Shown piece after piece: positions 26,867-36,377 of a stretch of DNA of 64,000 nucleotides. Position numbers and translations under genes: made by a program. Origin of the DNA: UBA4971 sp900019985. Lineage in GTDB: Bacteria > Bacillota > SHA-98 > UBA4971. The stretch covers positions 186,001 through 250,000 of the forward strand of contig JBMNFG010000011.1 in NCBI GenBank assembly GCA_050949175.1, written 5' to 3'. Position 1 is the stretch's first letter; every line of letters starts with the position of its first letter. Under the pieces are notes generated by a model, which saw only the letters and a list, made by a program, of their open reading frames with translations, had not been told where the DNA came from and did no database searches.

Positions 26867-28672
26867 TTATTCTTCGAGACCCAGCCTTTCCAGGGTTTCA
26901 GGGGTCGGGTCTCCTTTATCTGTCCAGCCTCTGAGCGCGTAGTACTCAGCTAACATCTCAGCGAGTTCCACTACCTGGCCTTCGGCCGGCCCTTCCGGCA
27001 TCTTTTCTTCAGTAAGCCTGGGCACAAGTCTGTCCTCGTTCCCTGTCAATCCTTCCCTCATGTTGTAGAGGCGTTCCAGGTTCCATATGCGTTCACCTGC
27101 AAGGAGCGCTTTCTCCTCAGGGAACGGTATGCCTGTTGCAGGCTCAAGCATGCTTGCCACATCAGGCGCACCCAGGGCAAATGTGGTGAACAAACACACG
27201 CCTGAAGAGTCCACCAAAGCTGTTACATCCTGAAAAGCCTTGACCCAGAAAGCCTTGTTTTCCTTGGACAGAGGATCCAGCTTTTCAGGGACACCCAGCA
27301 TCTCAGGGGAGATGGTGTAGCCTCGCACGTGACACCCGCCTCTGTTGGATGTCGCGTAGTTGAGTCCGATACCCTTAGATCCACGAGGATCGTAAGCCGG
27401 ATACTCCTGCTTCTTCGTGCTCATCGAAAGCTCAGGATGGCCGAACTCCTCCGCAAGGCGGTATGACCCTTTGGCCAGCAGCTCGCCGATTCCCTCTTTA
27501 TAAGCAGTCTTCTTAATCGCCTCAATCAAGATATCAGGGTCACCGAACCTCAGCGGTATATCGGTGGCATCCTTCGGCATGTAACCTTTCTCGTAGAGTT
27601 CCATGGCGCAAGCTATGGTTGATCCCATGGTGATGGGGTCAAGTCCAAGCTCATTGCACAAGTAGTTGCCTTTCGTGATGGCTTCCAGGTTGTCTATGCC
27701 GCATGTTGCACCGAAGGCCCAGATAATCTCATATTCAGGACCTTCGCCTTTGCCTGCGTATTTTCCGGTGGCCACTTCAGTTGGCCTGCTGCAGGCGATT
27801 GGACAGGCAAAGCATGAGCGCTTCCTTACAAGGAGCGTGTCTGCCAAGGTCTCGCCGGATATCTTCTCTGCTCCTTCAAACACACCGGTCTGGAAGTTCC
27901 TTGTAGGGAACGCTCCGTGCTGGTTGACTACGTTCACCAGGACAGGAGTGCCGTAAGTCGGCAGGCCTTGCGAGGTAACAGGATGTTCCTTGATCTTCTT
28001 CAAAGCAGCTGCCACAGCCTGTCTGAATCCATCCATGTCTGCAATTCTAACGTCACCTGTTCCGCGCACGACAACGGCTTTCAGGTTCTTTGAACCCATG
28101 ACAGCACCGACTCCTGAGCGGCCGGCAGCTCTGCCTTTGTCATTGATGATGCATGCAAACAATACCTGGTTCTCACCTGCAGGCCCTATGCATGAGACTT
28201 TAGCGTCAGGATCTGTCTCAGCCAGGAGGATATCTGTGGTTTCCGATGTGTCCTTGCCCCAGACATGTTTCGCAGAACGGATTTCCACTTTTCCGTTGTT
28301 TACCCAGATATAAACCGGCTCATCAGCTTTCCCTTCGAAGATGAAAGCGTCAAAGCCCGCGTACTTCATTTCAGCAGGGAAATACCCGCCTGAATTAGAC
28401 GCAGCTATATACCCGGTAAGGGGAGACTTTGTGATAACGTTGTAACGGCCTGATGATATGGCTCCTGTCCCTGTAAGAGGTCCTGTTGCAAATATCAGCT
28501 TGTTTTCCGGGCTGAACGGATCTATTCCAGGTTTAGTCTCGTCGTACAAGATCTTTGTACCCAAGCCTCTGGCGCCCAGATACTCCTCAGCCAGCTTGGG
28601 ATCAAGATCTTCTACCTTAACTGACCTATTGGTCAGGTCTATCCTGGCCAGTTTTCCTATCCAACCGTACAT
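26867..28672 (-). CDS. Aldehyde:ferredoxin oxidoreductase (tungsten-pterin)
   Basis: 601 residues, full length for the AOR family (Pyrococcus furiosus AOR 605). It oxidises aldehydes to acids, or the reverse, using a bis-tungstopterin. The 4Fe-4S cysteines are in CFACPIACSRPT (Cys-x2-Cys-x3-Cys) and the fourth in DSSGVCLFTTF, matching Cys288/291/295/494 of P. furiosus. N-terminal signatures WIGKLARIDLTN and EYLGARGLGTKILYDE, and the tungstopterin region SSGRYNVITKSPLTGYIAASNSGG (in part), are present. Its ATG overlaps the ferredoxin gene stop by one base, so the two are translationally coupled. Confidence 0.95.
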   Translation of the reverse strand: MYGWIGKLARIDLTNRSVKVEDLDPKLAEEYLGARGLGTKILYDETKPGIDPFSPENKLIFATGPLTGTGAISSGRYNVITKSPLTGYIAASNSGGYFPAEMKYAGFDAFIFEGKADEPVYIWVNNGKVEIRSAKHVWGKDTSETTDILLAETDPDAKVSCIGPAGENQVLFACIINDKGRAAGRSGVGAVMGSKNLKAVVVRGTGDVRIADMDGFRQAVAAALKKIKEHPVTSQGLPTYGTPVLVNVVNQHGAFPTRNFQTGVFEGAEKISGETLADTLLVRKRSCFACPIACSRPTEVATGKYAGKGEGPEYEIIWAFGATCGIDNLEAITKGNYLCNELGLDPITMGSTIACAMELYEKGYMPKDATDIPLRFGDPDILIEAIKKTAYKEGIGELLAKGSYRLAEEFGHPELSMSTKKQEYPAYDPRGSKGIGLNYATSNRGGCHVRGYTISPEMLGVPEKLDPLSKENKAFWVKAFQDVTALVDSSGVCLFTTFALGAPDVASMLEPATGIPFPEEKALLAGERIWNLERLYNMREGLTGNEDRLVPRLTEEKMPEGPAEGQVVELAEMLAEYYALRGWTDKGDPTPETLERLGLEE

Positions 28673-29154
28673 CAGATCTTCACCTCCTGCAGGGCACGCT
28701 TCAGTTTGTCACCGATTTCCATACGTTTACGGACCATCGCACTGTCTGCTTCCACAAACTTAATGGCGTCCCACGGACAGAACTTAACGCACTCCGGATC
28801 ACCGCCGCACAGGTCGCATTTGACTGCCTTGCCGTCAGGAGAGCAATAGGAAATCGCTCCGAACGGGCAAGCAGCTGAGCACATTCTGCAGCCTATGCAT
28901 TTGGATTCTTCGATTACTACAGCACCTGTTTCGGGGTTCTTGGATATTGCGCCGGTGGGACATACGTCTCTGCAGAGGGGTTCTTCACAATGCTGACATG
29001 TTACTGGGAAGAAGAAGTTGTCTTCGAGGAAAATAGCTACTGTGATTCTTGCCTTAGCCGGATTGATTACCCCACACTGCCTTGCTGAACAAGCCAGCTC
29101 ACAAATACGGCATGCGGTACACTTCTCATGCTCTACGAGCAAGAGTTTCTCCAA
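28672..29154 (-). CDS. Four-cluster polyferredoxin, AorA-like
   Basis: 160 residues from TTG at 29154 (MEKLLLVEHEKCTACRICEL). This start is chosen because AGGAGG lies 9 nt before it; the longer frame from 29172 would read through that ribosome site. Sixteen cysteines in four groups (CTACRICELAC, CQHCEEPLCRDVC, CIGCRMCSAAC, CDLCGGDPECVKFC) predict four 4Fe-4S clusters, as in AorA of the Aromatoleum NAD-dependent AOR. It is the first gene of the cluster and probably wires AOR to the NAD-reducing subunit. Confidence 0.92.
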   Translation of the reverse strand: MEKLLLVEHEKCTACRICELACSARQCGVINPAKARITVAIFLEDNFFFPVTCQHCEEPLCRDVCPTGAISKNPETGAVVIEESKCIGCRMCSAACPFGAISYCSPDGKAVKCDLCGGDPECVKFCPWDAIKFVEADSAMVRKRMEIGDKLKRALQEVKI

Positions 29155-29247
29155 GGCACCATCCCTCCTCAAATCTTCAGTTTTTGCCTGCGAGATAATT
29201 TATTCGCCGGAATACTATGAAAATCCTTCCATTAAATTCATTTCGGG

Positions 29248-29285
29248 AAACCGGTCAGAAAACCGATCAGGGAACCGGCTCCACC
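29248..29285. repeat. Short 12-13 bp repeat x3
   Basis: GGGAAACCGGTCA, GAAAACCGATCA and GGGAACCGGCTC follow one another upstream of the polyferredoxin gene. Degenerate, 38 bp in total. Confidence 0.5.
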
Positions 29286-29337
29286 GTTTATCGGCCCGGC
29301 CCTTTTTTTGTTGGTTTAAGCCTGTAGCAGGGCATAA

Positions 29338-29377
29338 GATAAAAACAGCCCCCGGGTCATGGATTAAACCCGGAGGC
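29338..29377 (-). terminator. Rho-independent terminator after hutU
   Basis: On the minus strand GCCTCCGGGT pairs with ACCCGGGGGC across a 10-nt loop (one G-T pair), followed by TGTTTTTAT. It lies about 85 bp after the hutU stop and just past a 12-bp triplicate. Confidence 0.8.
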
Positions 29378-29399
29378 AAAGGCGAGCCTCTTTTACACC

Positions 29400-29435
29400 C
29401 TCAAGAACAAACTCAAGAACAGACTTAAGAACAAA
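29400..29435. repeat. 12-bp tandem repeat x3 downstream of hutU
   Basis: CTCAAGAACAAA, CTCAAGAACAGA and CTTAAGAACAAA in direct succession, between the hutU stop codon and its terminator. Confidence 0.8.
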
Positions 29436-29461
29436 AGGACGCATATGCTAAGCTATTCTTT

Positions 29462-31132
29462 TCAGCGGTTGATGCCGTCTGTGTCCAACATGGGGACCTT
29501 AATGCCATGCTTTCTTGCAGCCTCTATAGCTTTGTCATACCCTGCGTCAACATGTCGCATTATTCCTGTGCCTGGATCCGTCGTGAGCACTCTTTCCAGA
29601 CGAAAGTCCGCCTGGTCACTACCGTCTGCGACTACCACCATCCCTGCATGGATTGAATAACCTATCCCCACGCCGCCGCCATGATGCACAGAAACCCAGG
29701 AAGCTCCGGACACTGCATTCAATAATGCGTTCAAGATAGGCCAGTCAGCTATAGCATCGCTCCCATCATTCATTCCTTCCGTTTCCCGGTTCGGGGATGC
29801 GACTGAGCCTGCATCAAGGTGATCACGTCCGATTACAATAGGAGCTGATATCTCACCTCTCCTCACCAGCTCATTGATGGCCTTGCCGAACCTTTCCCGC
29901 TCACCATAGCCTAACCAGCATATCCTGGCAGGCAACCCTTGAAACTGCACTTTTTCCCGGGCGAATCTGATCCATTGAGCCAGATGCTGATCTTCCGGGA
30001 ACTCCCTCAGCACAACCTCATCAGTCTTGTAGATGTCTTCAGGATCTCCGGAAAGCGCAACCCACCTAAAGGGTCCTTTGCCTTCACAGAAGAGCGGACG
30101 AATGTAAGCAGGAACAAACCCCGGATAGGAAAACGCCTCTTTAACCCCTGCATTGAAAGCTTGCTGCCTTATGTTGTTGCCGTAATCGAAGGCTATTGCG
30201 CCCTGGCGTTTCATATCAAGGATAGCCTCAACGTGGACTGCCATGGATTCCATTGCTCGTTCTATGTACTGCTTCGGATCGCGGCTGCGCAAGCTTTCAG
30301 CTTCAGCGAAGGATAGGCCTCTAGGGATGTAGCCTCCTAAGGGATCATGGGCTGAGGTCTGGTCTGTAACCAAATCAGGAATGACCCCGCGCTTTGCGAA
30401 CTCAGGATGGGTCATTGCTGCATTTCCAAGCAAGGCTATGGACAAGGGGCGCTTCTCATGCTGCGCTTCTCTTGCGAGCCTAATGGCCTCATCAATACTT
30501 GTCGTCATAGTGTCGCAATACCCGGTTTCAAGCCTTCGTCTTATGCGCTCTTCGTTCACTTCCACTGCAATGACGACTCCGCCGTTTAAGGTAACAGCCA
30601 GAGGTTGAGCTCCTCCCATTCCGCCAAGGCCTGCGGTGAGGACAAGCCTCCCGGCAAGGCTACCGTCAAAGTGCTGTTTTGCAGCCTCAGCAAAGGTCTC
30701 GTACGTTCCCTGCAAGATGCCCTGAGTGCCTATGTAGATCCAGCTCCCTGCAGTCATCTGCCCGTACATGGTAAGGCCCATTTCCTCAAGCTCCCAAAAC
30801 TTCTCCCATGTAGCCCATTTAGGGACGAGCATTGAGTTGGATATCAGCACCCTCGGAGCAAGTTCATGTGTACGAAAGACACCAACAGGTTTTCCTGACT
30901 GCACCAGGAGAGTCTCGTCACTTTCCAACTCTTTGAGGGTTCTGGCTATAGCGTCAAAACAATCCCAGTTCCGCGCTGCCTTACCTCTTCCGCCGTAAAC
31001 CACAAGCTCGTCCGGGTTCTCCGCTACCTCAGGATCCAGGTTATTCATGAGCATCCTCATGGCAGCTTCCTGCTGCCACCCTTTGCACGAAATTGCAGAA
31101 CCCCGCGGGGCCTTCACTATCCTCGACACCAC
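29462..31132 (-). CDS. hutU: Urocanate hydratase
   Basis: NAD-dependent urocanase of histidine degradation, 556 residues from GTG at 31132 (AAGGGGG lies 5 nt upstream; the longer TTG start at 31156 has no ribosome site). Typical blocks are GGRGKAARNWDCFDAI, LTAGLGGMGGAQPLAVTLNGG (NAD site region), FDYGNNIRQQAF and VSVHHGGGVGIGYSIHAG. No hutH, hutI or formiminotransferase gene is in the window, so the pathway partners must be elsewhere. It starts right after the ftsH terminator, without an obvious promoter of its own. Confidence 0.95.
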   Translation of the reverse strand: MVSRIVKAPRGSAISCKGWQQEAAMRMLMNNLDPEVAENPDELVVYGGRGKAARNWDCFDAIARTLKELESDETLLVQSGKPVGVFRTHELAPRVLISNSMLVPKWATWEKFWELEEMGLTMYGQMTAGSWIYIGTQGILQGTYETFAEAAKQHFDGSLAGRLVLTAGLGGMGGAQPLAVTLNGGVVIAVEVNEERIRRRLETGYCDTMTTSIDEAIRLAREAQHEKRPLSIALLGNAAMTHPEFAKRGVIPDLVTDQTSAHDPLGGYIPRGLSFAEAESLRSRDPKQYIERAMESMAVHVEAILDMKRQGAIAFDYGNNIRQQAFNAGVKEAFSYPGFVPAYIRPLFCEGKGPFRWVALSGDPEDIYKTDEVVLREFPEDQHLAQWIRFAREKVQFQGLPARICWLGYGERERFGKAINELVRRGEISAPIVIGRDHLDAGSVASPNRETEGMNDGSDAIADWPILNALLNAVSGASWVSVHHGGGVGIGYSIHAGMVVVADGSDQADFRLERVLTTDPGTGIMRHVDAGYDKAIEAARKHGIKVPMLDTDGINR

Positions 31133-31151
31133 CTTCGCCCCCTTTTCAAAT

Positions 31152-31200
31152 ATCAAAGTAAAACGGGCAAGGTTTTGGCTCTGTCAAAATCCTTGCCCGT
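31152..31200 (-). terminator. Rho-independent terminator between ftsH and hutU
   Basis: On the minus strand ACGGGCAAGGATTTTG pairs with CAAAACCTTGCCCGT (one bulged base) across a 7-nt loop, followed by TTTTACTTTGATATTT. It lies 20 bp after the ftsH stop and about 30 bp before the hutU start, so hutU needs readthrough or a promoter within this stretch. Confidence 0.88.
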
Positions 31201-31220
31201 TCCTAAACTGCGATGCTTTA

Positions 31221-33191
31221 CTATGCTCCACCTGGGCTTTCCGCAAGCTTCGGCGGACTCGGCGAAACCCTGGCTTTACCCGGGCTAAGCTGCTCTTCTT
31301 GGCCTGCCTCTTCGTCTGCGGCGACTGCAGCTGCAACATGGTCCGCTACTCTCTCAGTATCAGTATCTTCAGCAGCTACGCTGACTTCATCTGAGAGCAC
31401 CTCGTCGATTTCAGCGCCTTCCAGAGTCTCTTTTTCTTTCAGGGCATTGGCCAGTCTTATCAGCTTATCCCTATTGTCTATCAAGAGTGTTCTTGCACGT
31501 TCGTAGGATTCGTCCACTATCCTCCGGACCTCACGGTCAATCAGAGCGGCCACCTCTTCGCTGTAGTCTCTGTCATGGCCTAAGTCGCGTCCGAGGAAGA
31601 CAGTTTCCTCGCGACGGCTTCCCAGGGACAGAGGGCCTAGTTCTTCACTCATGCCATACTGGGTAATCATCCTACGAACCAGCTTCGTAACCTTGTTCAG
31701 GTCGTTCTCAGCACCTGTCGATATCTCGTCAAATGTTATTTCCTCAGCAACCCGTCCGGCAAGGGTTACGACTACGTTGTCAAGGATTTCAGACTTAGTC
31801 CTGAAGAACCTGTCCTCCTCCGGAAGCATCAGCGTGTACCCGCCCATTCTCCCTCGAGGGATTATCGATACCTTCTGGACAGGATCCACATTCGGCAGGA
31901 GTTTCGCGGCTAAAGCGTGCCCTGCCTCGTGGAATGCCACTAAGTCTTTCTCCCTCTCAGTCATGACTCTGCTCTTTTTCTGAGGCCCTGCTATAACCCT
32001 GTCGATAGCCTCGTCGCAGTCCTGCATCGAGATCTTTCTTCTTCCGCGCCTTGCTGCCAGAATTGCAGCCTCGTTAAGGACGTTTTCCAAGTCAGCGCCG
32101 GTAAATCCGGGAGTCCTCTGGGCTATTACCCTGAGATCTACGTCTGCTGCCAGAGGCTTATTCCTTGCATGGACCTTCAGGATCGCCTCTCTGCCATTAA
32201 GGTCCGGCATATCCACTACTATTTGCCGGTCGAAACGCCCCGGCCTAAGCAGTGCCGGGTCAAGCACGTCAGGCCTGTTCGTTGCGGCAAGAAGTATTAT
32301 GCCTGTGTTTGACTCGAACCCGTCCATCTCGACTAGGAGCTGGTTCAAGGTCTGCTCTCTCTCGTCGTGTCCTCCGCCAAGGCCTGCCCCACGCTGCCTT
32401 CCGACAGCATCTATCTCGTCAATGAACACAATGCACGGGGCATGCTTTTTGGCTTGATCGAAGAGGTCTCGCACCCTGGAAGCGCCGACACCGACAAACA
32501 TCTCTACGAAGTCTGAACCGCTTATGATAAAGAACGGGACACCTGCCTCGCCGGCAACAGCACGTCCGAGAAGGGTCTTACCTGTTCCCGGAGGCCCTAC
32601 CAAAAGGACTCCCTTGGGTATCTTAGCTCCTAGCTCCACAAACTTCCGGGGATGTTTGAGGAATTCCACGATCTCAGCAAGCTCTTCCTTGGCTTCGTCA
32701 ACACCTGCTACATCAGCAAACGTGGTTTTCCCGCGTTCTTCCATGTGCAGCCTGGCCCTGCTCTTTCCAAAGGAAAGGGCTCTGTTGCCTCCGCCTTGCA
32801 TCTGATTAAGAAGGAAGAACCACAGCCCAATGAAGAACAACATGGAAAGAGCCTGTGGCAATATCGTATACCACCACGGCGCCGCCGGTTTCGGTTCGGC
32901 TAAGACCTCAATTCCTGCAAGCGTACCTTCACTATCTTTCAGCTTGTCGGTGACGAGGGATATATCCGGCACATAGGTTTCAAATTCTTGACCGTTGGCC
33001 AAACGTCCCTGGACTTTGTCGTCACCGATTATGCGGAGCATCTCAATATTGCCCGAATCAAGGTTTTCCATAAACGTGCTCAGGCTGATCTCTTGCGGCG
33101 TCGCTTTCTGACCGTAAAAAGTGCTGGCAATTGACACGGTCATCAGGCCAAGCAAAATCCATAGCCCAAGCGTTCTTAATATGTTGTTCAA
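31221..33191 (-). CDS. ftsH: ATP-dependent zinc metalloprotease FtsH
   Basis: Membrane AAA+ protease, 656 residues from TTG at 33191 (MNNILRTLGLWILLGL). GGGAGGA lies 6 nt before this TTG, whereas the upstream ATG at 33206 reads through that site. Two transmembrane segments flank a small extracytoplasmic domain (residues about 8-25 and 108-128). Walker A GPPGTGKT, Walker B FIDEIDAVGRQRG, the SRH arginines (LLRPGRFDR) and the zinc site HEAGH are intact. In Bacillus ftsH follows tilS and hpt; here tilS is directly upstream and hpt is missing. Confidence 0.97.
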   Translation of the reverse strand: MNNILRTLGLWILLGLMTVSIASTFYGQKATPQEISLSTFMENLDSGNIEMLRIIGDDKVQGRLANGQEFETYVPDISLVTDKLKDSEGTLAGIEVLAEPKPAAPWWYTILPQALSMLFFIGLWFFLLNQMQGGGNRALSFGKSRARLHMEERGKTTFADVAGVDEAKEELAEIVEFLKHPRKFVELGAKIPKGVLLVGPPGTGKTLLGRAVAGEAGVPFFIISGSDFVEMFVGVGASRVRDLFDQAKKHAPCIVFIDEIDAVGRQRGAGLGGGHDEREQTLNQLLVEMDGFESNTGIILLAATNRPDVLDPALLRPGRFDRQIVVDMPDLNGREAILKVHARNKPLAADVDLRVIAQRTPGFTGADLENVLNEAAILAARRGRRKISMQDCDEAIDRVIAGPQKKSRVMTEREKDLVAFHEAGHALAAKLLPNVDPVQKVSIIPRGRMGGYTLMLPEEDRFFRTKSEILDNVVVTLAGRVAEEITFDEISTGAENDLNKVTKLVRRMITQYGMSEELGPLSLGSRREETVFLGRDLGHDRDYSEEVAALIDREVRRIVDESYERARTLLIDNRDKLIRLANALKEKETLEGAEIDEVLSDEVSVAAEDTDTERVADHVAAAVAADEEAGQEEQLSPGKARVSPSPPKLAESPGGA

Positions 33192-33335
33192 CTGATCTCC
33201 TCCCATTAGTCACCACCCGGCGTCAGGTCGCGCCGGTATCCAAAATAGCAAGCTCCTCTCCAGAGCGGAAACAAAGATATCTCTAGAGTAAGAATTGGCT
33301 AATAATTTGCATGCACATTATAACACACGGCATTA

Positions 33336-34817
33336 TCAATCACAACTTAGATACCTGCGCCTAGCTCTAAGGTGGAGGACCTTTTCGGTAGTAGGTGAAA
33401 GCTTAGCAAAATCGCTTACGCATACCCCAACTACCCATAGAATCTCTGTTCCCCATATAATAACGGGAATACGGTCTCGTACGTTCCTGGGTATTTTCTT
33501 GTCTATGAAAACATCCTTGAGTTTCTTGTGGCCCTTCATGCCGAGAGGAGATAACCTATCTCCGGGACGCCTATTTCTTACTGTGATGTGCCCGGTGATC
33601 ACGCCAAGGTCAAAGTAGGCTTCATTGTGATCAGTCAAAGATATCGTATCCAGTAGGCCCGGCTTATCTTCAATATTAAATATGTCAGCTTCTATAGTAA
33701 TACCGGCTTCCACAATCTCAGTATCACCGGGAACTCGGAGTACATACTCAAAAGGATGGCTATCTTCAGATAGGGCTGATTCAAAGCCTTCCTCTTCCGC
33801 CCACTCTAAGATAATTCGATCATATTCGCGCCTAGCCTGGAGATTGCCTGGCAGCGAGATGCGGGATCCGGTCTTGCCGCTTCGTGCAAGCTCCAGCACT
33901 TTCTCAACGTGTATAGACTCGAAGTCTTCAAGGTCCCCTGCGAGTTCATATACTGCCTGTCTGATAATCCGCCTCTGAATCGCTATGTGCTGCCGGCTCA
34001 GAGCAGGTATATTGATGATTACCTCGTGCGGCAGGATAACTTCTGTGATCTGTCCCATCATCTCGCAGACTCTACCCGAAATATAATCGTCATCATCCTG
34101 CACAAGCTCTGCAGTGGTGCTTAGTGTGTGGATCACTCTCGGGTTATAGTCCTGCTCAAGATGGGGAATGAGCTCGTGCCTGATCTTGTTCCTGAGATAG
34201 ACAGGGCTCACATTCGATGCGTCTATATAGTATACAAGCTGCGCTTCGTGACAATACGAGCGAATCTCAACAGGGGTTGCGTTGATCAGGGGACGGATGA
34301 CTGTGATCCCGCTGGCCGGATCAAGCGGCCTCAGCGGAGGAATTCCGCCCAGCCCTCTCAGTCCCGTCCCGCGGATAAGCCTGAGAAGAACAGTCTCGGC
34401 CTGATCTCCAGCGTGATGCCCTAATGCCACCTTGGAGGCGCCTTCATCAAGGGCAATGTGACGGTAAAAGCCGTAGCGCACATTGCGGGCTGCAAGTTCT
34501 ATGGACAGTTTCTCGTTTTTGGCGTACTCATTTACGTCCACTGCTTCGACTGTGCAGGGGAGCCCTAATCTCGCAGCAAGGCCTTGAACATATTCGGCTT
34601 CCTCATCAGCGGCCTCGCCTCGAAGCATGTGGTTGAGGTGGGCTACGTGAAGCGAGATGTCGAGTTTGTCCTTTAGCACATACAACGCATGCAAAAGGGC
34701 GATAGAATCAGGCCCTCCGGAGACGCCTGCCACGACTTTATCTCCCGGAGCCAGCATGTCATATCGCCTAATGGTTGCAAGCACATTACCGATGAACCGG
34801 TTGTCTTTTGCATTCAT
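33336..34817 (-). CDS. tilS: tRNA(Ile)-lysidine synthase
   Basis: Modifies C34 of the AUA-decoding tRNA-Ile to lysidine, an essential step. About 493 residues from the ATG at 34817; a GTG at 34871 would add 18 residues but neither start has a strong ribosome site. The PP-loop SGGPDS is in VVAGVSGGPDSIALLHAL. The N-type ATPase signature LGHHAGDQAETVLLRLIRG and the C-terminal TilS domain (ITVRNRRPGDRLSPLGMKGHKKLKDVFIDKKIP) are present. It lies between spoIIE and ftsH as in Bacillus, but separated from spoIIE by 1.5 kb of repeats. Confidence 0.94.
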   Translation of the reverse strand: MNAKDNRFIGNVLATIRRYDMLAPGDKVVAGVSGGPDSIALLHALYVLKDKLDISLHVAHLNHMLRGEAADEEAEYVQGLAARLGLPCTVEAVDVNEYAKNEKLSIELAARNVRYGFYRHIALDEGASKVALGHHAGDQAETVLLRLIRGTGLRGLGGIPPLRPLDPASGITVIRPLINATPVEIRSYCHEAQLVYYIDASNVSPVYLRNKIRHELIPHLEQDYNPRVIHTLSTTAELVQDDDDYISGRVCEMMGQITEVILPHEVIINIPALSRQHIAIQRRIIRQAVYELAGDLEDFESIHVEKVLELARSGKTGSRISLPGNLQARREYDRIILEWAEEEGFESALSEDSHPFEYVLRVPGDTEIVEAGITIEADIFNIEDKPGLLDTISLTDHNEAYFDLGVITGHITVRNRRPGDRLSPLGMKGHKKLKDVFIDKKIPRNVRDRIPVIIWGTEILWVVGVCVSDFAKLSPTTEKVLHLRARRRYLSCD

Positions 34818-34920
34818 GCGCAAATCACACTCATCAAAAACAAGGATTCGGCGGCCGCCAAAGGATTTCACTACTTGGGTCCCTACCAGTCCTCGTCATA
34901 ACACTCTACCTGCAATGCAG

Positions 34921-35280
34921 CCAGGAAAACCTTCGCGTCTAGTGTATCATGGAAGAATTCCCCGTCTTGTATATCCTGGAAAAGCTTCGCGCCCAGTCTA
35001 TCCTGGAAACACTCAGCGTCTTGTATAGCCTAGAAATTCTTCGCGCGTTGTATAGCCTGGAAAAACCTCGCGTCCTGTGTATCCAGGAAGCCTGGAAAAA
35101 CCTCGCGCCCTGTGTATCCAGGAGAGGCTTCGCGTGCAATACGTGCCGGAAAGACTTCGTGTCTGCTTTAACCTTGACGGACCTCGCGTCTTGTATATAC
35201 CCCAAACACCTCACTGCCAGTGTATCCTGGATAGACTCTGCGTCTAGTATATCCTGGAAAGACTTCACCTGTAGTATAGC
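34921..35280. repeat. 27-bp tandem array, 13 units
   Basis: Unit CTGGAAAAACCTCGCGTCTT+GTATATC. Most units are exactly 27 bp, with one 8-bp partial (CAGGAAGC, 35084-35091) and single-base length changes in three others. Placed upstream of tilS. Open frames through it (for example 34949-35392 plus) follow from the unit length being a multiple of three and have no ribosome site. Confidence 0.9.
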
Positions 35281-35336
35281 ACAAGTAAGCATACAAACGC
35301 TTCCATCTTTCCCTAAGCGCGAGCGCGTTGAACCGG

Positions 35337-36330
35337 CGGATTGGCTCATCAGGAGAACCGACCAAAAGATTCAGGAAGCTTCTCGCATTTAACATGGCTC
35401 ATGTCGTGCGCCAATGAACGCCATTTTGTGACGTACCAGCGCCGGAATGGCTCCTCGACAAAGCCATTCAAGAGGATTCAGACTCCTTTTAGCCGCCGAT
35501 TGGCTCATCGTGTGCGCCATTTAAGCTCATCTAAGACTCTTCGTGCGCATGGATGGCTCTCACACAGAGCCATCCATGCACATTTACGGTCCTTTGAAGT
35601 CCTTTTGAGGCCAGAACGGATCATCAGTTAAGCCATTCAGAGCTGTCTTCAAGCTTTTTTGTCTTAGATCGGCTCGCGTGGTGAGCCATTCCGATCGATT
35701 TGAGAGTTTGTCAGCAGTTGATCGGCTCATCACGTGAGCCAACATGCGCATTTAAGTTCCTTTTGATGCCCTGTTGCGGCCAAAACGGTTCACAGGGTGA
35801 GCCATTCACAGCGACCCTAGCGCTTTTTGCTCCTAGATCGGCTCACGTGGTGAGCCATTCCGATCGCTTTGAGAGTTTGTTAGCAGTTGATCGGCTCATC
35901 ACGTGAGCCAACATGCGCATTTAAGTTCCTTTTGATGCCCTGTTGCGGCCAAAACGGTTCACGAGGTGAGCCAATCATGCCGACCTGAGGAGTTGTTGCC
36001 CGCGGATTGGCTCGCACCGTAAGCCATTCTCACCGGTTTAGTCGCTTTCAGGTAGTAGATCGGCTCGTGATTGGCTCGCTTTATGAGCCAACCCGAGCCG
36101 TCTAACGGTTTCTCAGCAAACACATGGTTCTTCGGAAGAGCCATCTGGGTCTACTTGAGACTCTTGCTGCTATCGAACGGCTCACTCCATAAGCCGCTCG
36201 GGTCCGCTTCAGGCTTTTCGGGCTGCTAAATGGCTCTCGCCATGAACCGACCAGAAGGATTTGCCTATGTGCGTATGCTTGTGCAGTCGATCAGCTCGCG
36301 GGATCAGACAATTTGCCCAGTTTAAGGGTT
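35337..36330. repeat. 1-kb array of about 18 GGCTC/GAGCC hairpins
   Basis: Units of 50-66 bp, each opening with an inverted repeat of the form ATYGGCTCN(6-8)GAGCCA (for example GATCGGCTCACGTGGTGAGC near 35836). A less conserved stretch often containing CGNNTTGAGAGTTTG follows. Hairpins in some units are degraded (GGTTC or GGATC for GGCTC). A larger 169-bp period joins units in sets of three. It fills the gene-free zone between tilS and spoIIE. Confidence 0.85.
35666..35973. repeat. Nearly identical 139-bp direct repeat, period 169 bp
   Basis: 35666-35804 and 35835-35973 differ at only a few positions before diverging after GGTTCAC. Each copy holds three hairpin units of the larger array. This shows recent duplication at a higher order than the single unit. 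Confidence 0.88.
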
Positions 36331-36377
36331 CTTTATATGCTGATCTTTATATACCCGCCCGGACCATGATGGTTTAC

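Noticed and set aside
34949..35392. Protein encoded by the 27-bp array
   Set aside because: Same reason: frame opened by the repeat length, no ribosome site, low-complexity product.
35337..36330. CRISPR array
   Set aside because: The palindromes vary in sequence, spacing ranges from 50 to 66 bp, the 'spacers' are themselves repeated (169-bp period) and no cas gene is present.
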